A stretch of 64,000 nt of DNA, from the NCBI RefSeq assembly GCF_004379255.2, contig NC_056051.1:25909267-25973266 (forward strand), written 5' to 3'. Source of the stretch: Salvia splendens. Taxonomy: Eukaryota; Streptophyta; Magnoliopsida; Lamiales; Lamiaceae. A model generated the notes under the pieces. It did not search any database and was not told the origin of the DNA. It saw nothing but the letters and a program-made list of their open reading frames with translations. The position numbers and the translations under genes were made by a program. This document shows, in pieces, positions 59,062 to 64,000 of the stretch (position 1 is the stretch's first letter; each line of letters begins with the position of its first letter).

Positions 59062-60244
59062 ACATTTTTTTTTCTAAATCAAGATTAAGATATTGCTTTG
59101 TAGTTTGATTTTTAATCAATTTTGGATACAGTAAAGGCCATTTTTGCCATATTCCCAGTAGTGAATGATACAAAAATGTTGAGAAAATGAAAATGATAGC
59201 ATATTATAATTATGATACATTATGTAAAACTCAATCTTAATACAAAACGCAGAGTTAAATATACTAATGTCATTTTTAAATCACTGTTAGTTTATTTTTA
59301 AGTTATTTAAGTAAAGATAATCTAAAATGGTCTAAAAATGACTTCAAATCTAAAATTTATAAAATAACTTAAAACTAATTAATAATAATTTTATATAATT
59401 TTGATTAATTATTAACTATCAGATTGCCATTTGGCCTTCGTTTTGTACTATCAATTTTTGTTTGATCACATTCCACGTCAAACTAATTATATTCTAATCA
59501 AATTAATATATTATATCAAAATCTAAGATTGGCATTTGGCATGCGTTTTGACTATCAATTTTTGTTTTGATCACATTCCACGTCAAACCTAATTATATTC
59601 TAATCAAATTAATATATTATATCAAAATCTAAGATTAACTAAATGGAGATAGATATACATCCAAACATACTCAATATTTTACAAAGTATATGATTAAATA
59701 TAAAGTTAACCGGCAAAAAGTAGTGAAATTCAATCAAATTATGATTTGCCTCACAACTCAAATAAAAAAATTTGATCCATCCTGGAAAATCAGGCCACCT
59801 ACATCTAACAAATTATTAATGTTTTTCAACATGCAATTCTTAAGCTGGCATATCAAATATATTAACTTATTTTTATGGAATAATTGTGAATAAATACGAA
59901 TTTTAAGTTTTTCCAATTAATTTTCAAATTACGAGATGGATGGACCAGGACAAAACTTTATAGTCTTTTTTTAACAATTTCCCCGTAAATGTAATATGAA
60001 GTATAGTTGACGCCATTTCTTGCCATCAACTTATAAGCTCTAGCATTGTGTGGGCTCACTAAAATGATTTTGAAATTATATATATGAAGTGATCTTATCA
60101 CACACATAAAAATCAATAAATTACTAATATTTATTCAATATTTCTCATGTGGCCTATAAGGCCGAGCCTTAAAATCTAAGGTGCTAAATTCTTTTGCCAA
60201 GTTGAAAATAAAATAATACATCACGCCCAGGTACAAAAACATTC
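59062..60244. other. PPR 3' flank and intergenic; tandem duplication
   Basis: 59421-59525 and 59526-59631 are near-identical copies of about 105 bases (atcacattccacgtcaaac in both). The rest is AT-rich, with the 3' UTR of the minus-strand F-box gene at the right end. Confidence 0.6.
59421..59631 (+). repeat. 105-bp tandem duplication
   Basis: Two copies sharing tatcaatttttgttt and ccacgtcaaac and ending ttatatcaaaatcta, with only a few differences, so recent. Confidence 0.85.
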
Positions 60245-61357
60245 CTAGTGAATACATAATGACTTAACATTTTGAATTCCCAATGTTTTGAGTGAAAAAG
60301 GACTTGGGATGTAAATAGTGATGCTAGGCAAGCAATAATAGGCATACAGTGGCAGAACACCACTTAGCGTATAAGCTTTGGTGTTTTTGGAGTAGATATA
60401 TATTGTATTGCGGCAACTAAGCAATAAGTCGCCGTTCATCAAAACTTTGAGTGGAATATAACTATATGTTGTATATTCCATTATCCAAGAACTTGTATCT
60501 CTATAGTTGTCCATCTTCCAAATTGTAGAAGTGAATCTAGATGATGATGCATCTAATAAACATAGTCGATCCTCTAAAATGCATAGGTGATATCTCACAT
60601 ATAATGAATGCAAGCGTGTTTTCGCAGGATCAAGTGGCTGAAGAGGAAGTGGAAAACTGGTAAAAAGCTCTGTTTCAAGATCAAAGCAACAAACCAAAAA
60701 ATTATTCTCAAAATCACAAGCAACCCAGTGAATATTTCCGTTAAAAAATATAGCATGACTGAATGACGGTCTTGCTATAAATGAGTCCCACAATGGTACT
60801 GTAAGTGTACGCAATCTAGTTGTCAGTGGTGTTGGGATCCTTCTCCACGAATATTCTCCTCCTAGAGAGTACACGTGACAAAACATAGATTCATCGACAC
60901 ATAAAATCTTATATTGTCCACTTATTTTGCTCACTCCAAATCCATATACACACCTACGTGTAGGTAGGTGAGGAAGCTCAGTATATTCACAGGTCATTAG
61001 ATTGGCTACGAAAAGAATATCGTGATTATCATCCAACCCATCCCACAACAAAAGCAAGCCATTAACTGAACTAATTATCAAACGATGGTGAGGAGTTGAA
61101 TAAGGAGGGGCCAATTCGAATCGGAAAAGTGGCTGACCGTCCTCATCAGCGACTGCATATCCCATCTTGTCTTCATGAACGAAAGCCATGAATTGTTTCG
61201 CAAGCATACCATCCTCTTCTATTAGATCGCGCCATAACTTACAAACGCTCCAACACCTCATAATGCTGCTGATTGGGAGTCTTGTAAAGATATCTCTCCA
61301 TATTTCTTTCGGTAGCCATATTTTTTTCAAATCTTTCTTAGAAGGATCTCTCTCCAT
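60245..61357 (-). CDS. F-box protein with F-box-associated (FBA/kelch-like) C-terminal domain
   Basis: Substrate-recognition subunit of an SCF ubiquitin ligase; target unknown. A single exon gives 370 residues. The F-box is at about residues 13-50 (IWLPKEIWRDIFTRLPISSI, then MRCWSVCKLWRDLIEE). The associated beta-propeller-like region follows: SSVNGLLLLWDGLD, YGFGVSKISGQYKILCV, HVYSLGGEYSWRRIPTP and GNIHWVACDFENNFLVCCFDLETELFTSFPLP. Length and layout fit the large plant F-box/FBA family. The ATG at 61355-61357 precedes a short acidic-basic start (MERDPSKKDLKK). A decayed partial copy lies immediately upstream at 61757-62153, so this locus has been locally duplicated. Its upstream region carries three degenerate tandem copies (61395-61720). 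Confidence 0.9.
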   Translation of the reverse strand: MERDPSKKDLKKIWLPKEIWRDIFTRLPISSIMRCWSVCKLWRDLIEEDGMLAKQFMAFVHEDKMGYAVADEDGQPLFRFELAPPYSTPHHRLIISSVNGLLLLWDGLDDNHDILFVANLMTCEYTELPHLPTRRCVYGFGVSKISGQYKILCVDESMFCHVYSLGGEYSWRRIPTPLTTRLRTLTVPLWDSFIARPSFSHAIFFNGNIHWVACDFENNFLVCCFDLETELFTSFPLPLQPLDPAKTRLHSLYVRYHLCILEDRLCLLDASSSRFTSTIWKMDNYRDTSSWIMEYTTYSYIPLKVLMNGDLLLSCRNTIYIYSKNTKAYTLSGVLPLYAYYCLPSITIYIPSPFSLKTLGIQNVKSLCIH

Positions 61358-61394
61358 ATTACTTTGACGGCGGCTTATGAAAAGTAAGAATTAA

Positions 61395-61720
61395 TTAGGG
61401 ATAGAAACATGATAACAATTCTTTTCGTACATATTTATACTATAGAATTTGGGAGATTTTCCTATATCAAATTCCAATCAACATCGAAATAATCAGGGAT
61501 ATAAACATGATAATAATTCTTTTCGTACTTATTTATACTATAGGATTTGGGAGATATTTAAGGAAGATAAATTCTAATCAACATCGAAATAAACATGGAA
61601 ATAAATTAAATACTGAGTATAATTAAGGAAGATAATATTTATAAAATAATATTTGGGAGATATTCCTAATTTCCTATATCATATCCTAATCAACATGAAA
61701 ATAAATTAAATATTGATTAC
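61395..61720. repeat. degenerate ~100-bp triplication upstream of the F-box gene
   Basis: 61395-61491 and 61492-61592 share gggat(a)aaacatgataa, ttcttttcgtac and tttgggagat. A third, weaker copy at about 61600-61720 shares tttgggagatattcctaat and aatcaacat. The array is in the promoter or 5' region of the minus-strand F-box gene. Confidence 0.7.
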
Positions 61721-61756
61721 AATGCACACTAAGGCTTGATTTATAAAAAAAATGCA

Positions 61757-62153
61757 CACTGAGGGTTGAAGAGGAAAATTGGTATAAAAAAAAACTCTAA
61801 TTCAAGATCAAACCAACAAACAAAAAAAATTATTCACAAAATCACATACAACCCGTATACATATCCGTTACAAAATATAGCATAATTAAATGATGGTCTA
61901 ATTGAAATTTGCTCCAGCAATGCAGTGCAGGCAATATAGATGTCGCTGGTGTTGGGATCCTTCTCCATGAACATTCTCGTCCTAGAGTGTACACATAAGA
62001 AAACCTAGATTTATCGACACATAAATTCTTATATTGTCTACTTAATTTGCTCACTCCACATACATATAGGTAGAGGAAGAAACTAAATATATTCACAAGT
62101 CATTGGATTGACTATGAAAATAATATTGCGATTATCATCCAATCCATCCAATA
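61757..62153 (-). pseudogene. F-box/FBA gene fragment (partial copy of 60245-61357)
   Basis: Minus-strand sequence closely matching about 60639-61050 of the intact F-box gene. It encodes KLSRQYKNLCVDKS and RECSWRRIPTP, which parallel KISGQYKILCVDES and GEYSWRRIPTP. Stops and small indels break the frame, and both the F-box and the C terminus are missing. Its 5' side stops abruptly at about 62154, where PPR-like sequence begins. Confidence 0.85.
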
Positions 62154-62154
62154 A

Positions 62155-62345
62155 TTGAGTTGAGAGTGAAGATCAGATGCTTGGTTTTGTTGCTGGAGAC
62201 AGATTTGATCCATATTTAGCATTCAAAGAGAACATTTTTTTTTCTAAATCAAGATTAAGTTATTATTTTGTAGTTTGATTTTAAATTAATTTTGGATGTA
62301 TAGTATAGTTGAAGCCATTTTTGCCATGTTCCAAGTGTGCAACGG
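62155..62345 (+). pseudogene. duplicated 3' end of the PPR gene
   Basis: Plus-strand sequence matching about 58983-59165, the end of the PPR coding region plus its 3' UTR: gagttgagagtgaagatcag, ggttttgttgctggagacag, then ctaaatcaagattaag. Only the last PPR codons are present, with no upstream PPR motifs. Confidence 0.85.
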
Positions 62346-63339
62346 TGAAAATGATACTGTACTAGTTTTAATAGTAAAATGTTAGATAGATATTTGGTTA
62401 GTAGAAAGAAAAATAATGAGAAAATGAAAGTTGCACTCTTTCTTGACGTCTTATAAGACGGTTATTGCAGTCGATCGAGTGAGCATATTATAATATATAC
62501 TATCATAGTTCAGATTTAATAAATTGTAATTGAGATAGATGTATCTTACATCCATAATATACAAAGTTTTTGCAATGAAATTCCATTAAAGAACCTATTT
62601 TCTTTATGGATAGACAACATCATTACACTCATTATCATTGAAATCCACTTATGATTCCTATAGCTGATATATCTGATATAATTTCATTAGTATTTTTTTT
62701 GGCCATGAAATAATTATGAACAAATACAAACTTTATAGTTTTCTGATTAATTTTCAATGTTACCAATATTGACAAGTAGTGATAGTGGAATGTGAAGTCT
62801 ATATTATTAGTAAGAGATATAAAAAAAGTAAGAGAGAAAGTGATATCAGTGGAATGTGGGGTCCATCTTATTAGTAAGAGAGAAGAAAAATATAAGTAAG
62901 AGAGAAGTTGAAAACTTTCTTTTTTTAATTTTTCGTGGACGGAGGGAAGAAAATAGTACTCCCCTAAATAAAATATGATAACAAACAACTACACATTGTA
63001 CATCTTAGTAGAGAGATGACAACTTTAACTGGTGACAGAAGAAAACCTACTAAATTCCATATCTTGGGAGAAGAATGTGATTCATTTTATCAAAATAAAT
63101 AAGAGGATGCACGGATCGACAGAGACGGTTCTTACAGTAGAAAACGCGAGCTAGCTATACTTTCCGGTGTCGCCATCAATGCCATGAGAAATAATGAAAC
63201 AAAATTAGAAGTATGAATACCCAACGCCACAAATTCAAGCAGAGATGATTAGGTTCAAATCCTCTCTTGTAGAAACCTATAAACCTGTTTAGTTGATGAA
63301 AACCAAACTTTCTGGAGACGCCTTAGTAGCCTTCCTCGT
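62346..63339. other. intergenic and 3' UTR of the next gene; MITE-like end
   Basis: 62770-62955 has a duplicated gtggaatgtg(g/a)...attagtaagaga segment and a right end reading tcgtggacggaggg, suggesting a decayed Stowaway MITE. The 3' part, from about 63100, is probably 3' UTR of the minus-strand gene whose last exon starts at 63399. Confidence 0.5.
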
Positions 63340-63399
63340 TTAATCTTCATTTTCGTCATCTTCTTCATCATCATCTTCAGAGCCATCACTATCCTTGTC
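63340..63399 (-). CDS. last coding exon of an off-window gene, acidic C terminus
   Basis: Minus-strand exon after a good acceptor (TTGCAG at 63400-63405), encoding DKDSDGSEDDDEEDDENED and then TAA at 63340-63342. The strongly acidic tail is common in chromatin proteins such as HMGB or NAP-type proteins, but no other exon is visible in 63400-64000, so the identity cannot be set. Confidence 0.6.
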   Translation of the reverse strand, partial: DKDSDGSEDDDEEDDENED

Positions 63400-64000
63400 C
63401 TGCAATGGTGTTCAAATTAAACTGCTTAATAATTTTCATAAACACTTCAAAATCTTGTTTGAGAAGAGGGATATGGAAGCCAACGCGTGGTAAAAAATGA
63501 TAGAATCGCATGAAAAGAAAGCAGCCACAGAAAATAGTCAGATCTGACAAACATATAAGTTAGAGAGCCCTAACTTAACCCAAAACCATGGTCAAAGGTA
63601 AGGGTCGACTCCCACTTTCATGTCGAACCGGTGTGAGATTTGTATCACAATCCACTTAACATGGCTTTATAAAATTGATAGCATTCTGCTTATAGATCAA
63701 CTGACCAATTTTAGAAGTTATAATGGATGCAATTAAATCAAGTCGTCGTCTAAGAAAAATGCTTTGTACTCATCAGAGTGCAGAAATTAGGCTAATCGGA
63801 CACACGGGACTTAACTAAGCAAGGAATGAGTTATCGGGAGACTAACCTATAATTTCATGTGTATCCAGACAAGCAAGAGCTTAAGATTTATCAAGGATTA
63901 AGCAATACTTAAAAGGAATCTAGTTCGATAAAGGCAATAGTTGCAAGAATTAAGCAAAATTACTAAGGAATCTAGTTCGATAGAAGCAGAATGCACATGC
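63400..64000. other. probable intron of the off-window gene
   Basis: No exon with recognisable motifs was found on either strand. Near the end, aggaatctagttcgata occurs at about 63916 and again at about 63974, a short direct repeat about 58 bases apart. Confidence 0.4.

Noticed and set aside
1..64000. CRISPR arrays, operons, ribosome-binding sites, phage or insertion sequences
   Set aside because: The window is eukaryotic, with spliced genes; tandem repeats seen lack spacer structure and bacterial genes are absent.

Overview
This is a nuclear plant genome window. The genes carry GT-AG introns, the intergenic DNA is AT-rich and full of Stowaway-type MITEs, and there are Ty1/copia, hAT, PIF/Harbinger and Mutator-type elements. 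The proteins are eudicot-like, with a POPEYE-type bHLH, a TCP14-like factor, a plant FAd subunit and an STR2-like ABCG transporter. I infer a eudicot, probably an asterid such as a Lamiales species, but the exact taxon cannot be fixed from sequence reading alone.

Layout, left to right. 1-1269: 3' part of a DC1 (Cys/His-rich C1) gene. 1993-3491: a Pack-MULE carrying a broken MORN-repeat gene fragment. 4223-7146: an EB1-type microtubule plus-end protein (8 exons). 7813-9887: mitochondrial ATP synthase FAd (24 kDa) subunit (4 exons). 10379-10800 (-): 5'-truncated HVA22-like gene. 11901-13558: BAG8-like IQ+BAG co-chaperone regulator, with its exon-intron junction tandemly repeated inside the intron. 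15471-18323: a 950-residue protein made of five copies of an uncharacterised domain. 18987-19648: mitochondrial 3-hydroxyacyl-thioester dehydratase (MaoC hotdog). 20673-22756: STR2-like half-size ABCG transporter with a one-base frameshift. 23025-24182 (-): POPEYE/bHLH47-like factor. 27117-30546 (-): a 10-exon single-pass membrane protein that I read as a possible 2H-phosphoesterase-like protein. 38343-39500 (-): TCP14-like transcription factor. 40676-45348 (-): young copia element with identical-looking LTRs. 48478-49120: non-autonomous hAT. 50908-51105: LINE remnant. 54085-56641: complete PIF/Harbinger element with transposase. 56738-59061: broken PPR gene. 60245-61357 (-): F-box gene, followed by a chimeric scar made of an F-box fragment joined to a copy of the PPR 3' end. 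63340-63399 (-): last exon of a gene running off the window.

The genes are unrelated housekeeping, regulatory and symbiosis-type genes; no cluster or pathway unit is evident. The gene-rich parts are 1-30.5 kb and 56.7-61.4 kb. The stretches 30.5-38.3 kb and 45.4-54 kb are transposon-dominated, with no convincing host gene seen. The most unusual items are the five-fold domain array at 15.5-18.3 kb, the duplicated splice-donor region in the BAG8-like gene, the frameshifted STR2-like symbiosis gene, and the PPR/F-box duplication scar.

All exon coordinates were derived by hand from splice consensus and reading-frame continuity, so single-base errors are possible. Protein family names come from motif recognition, not from a search.
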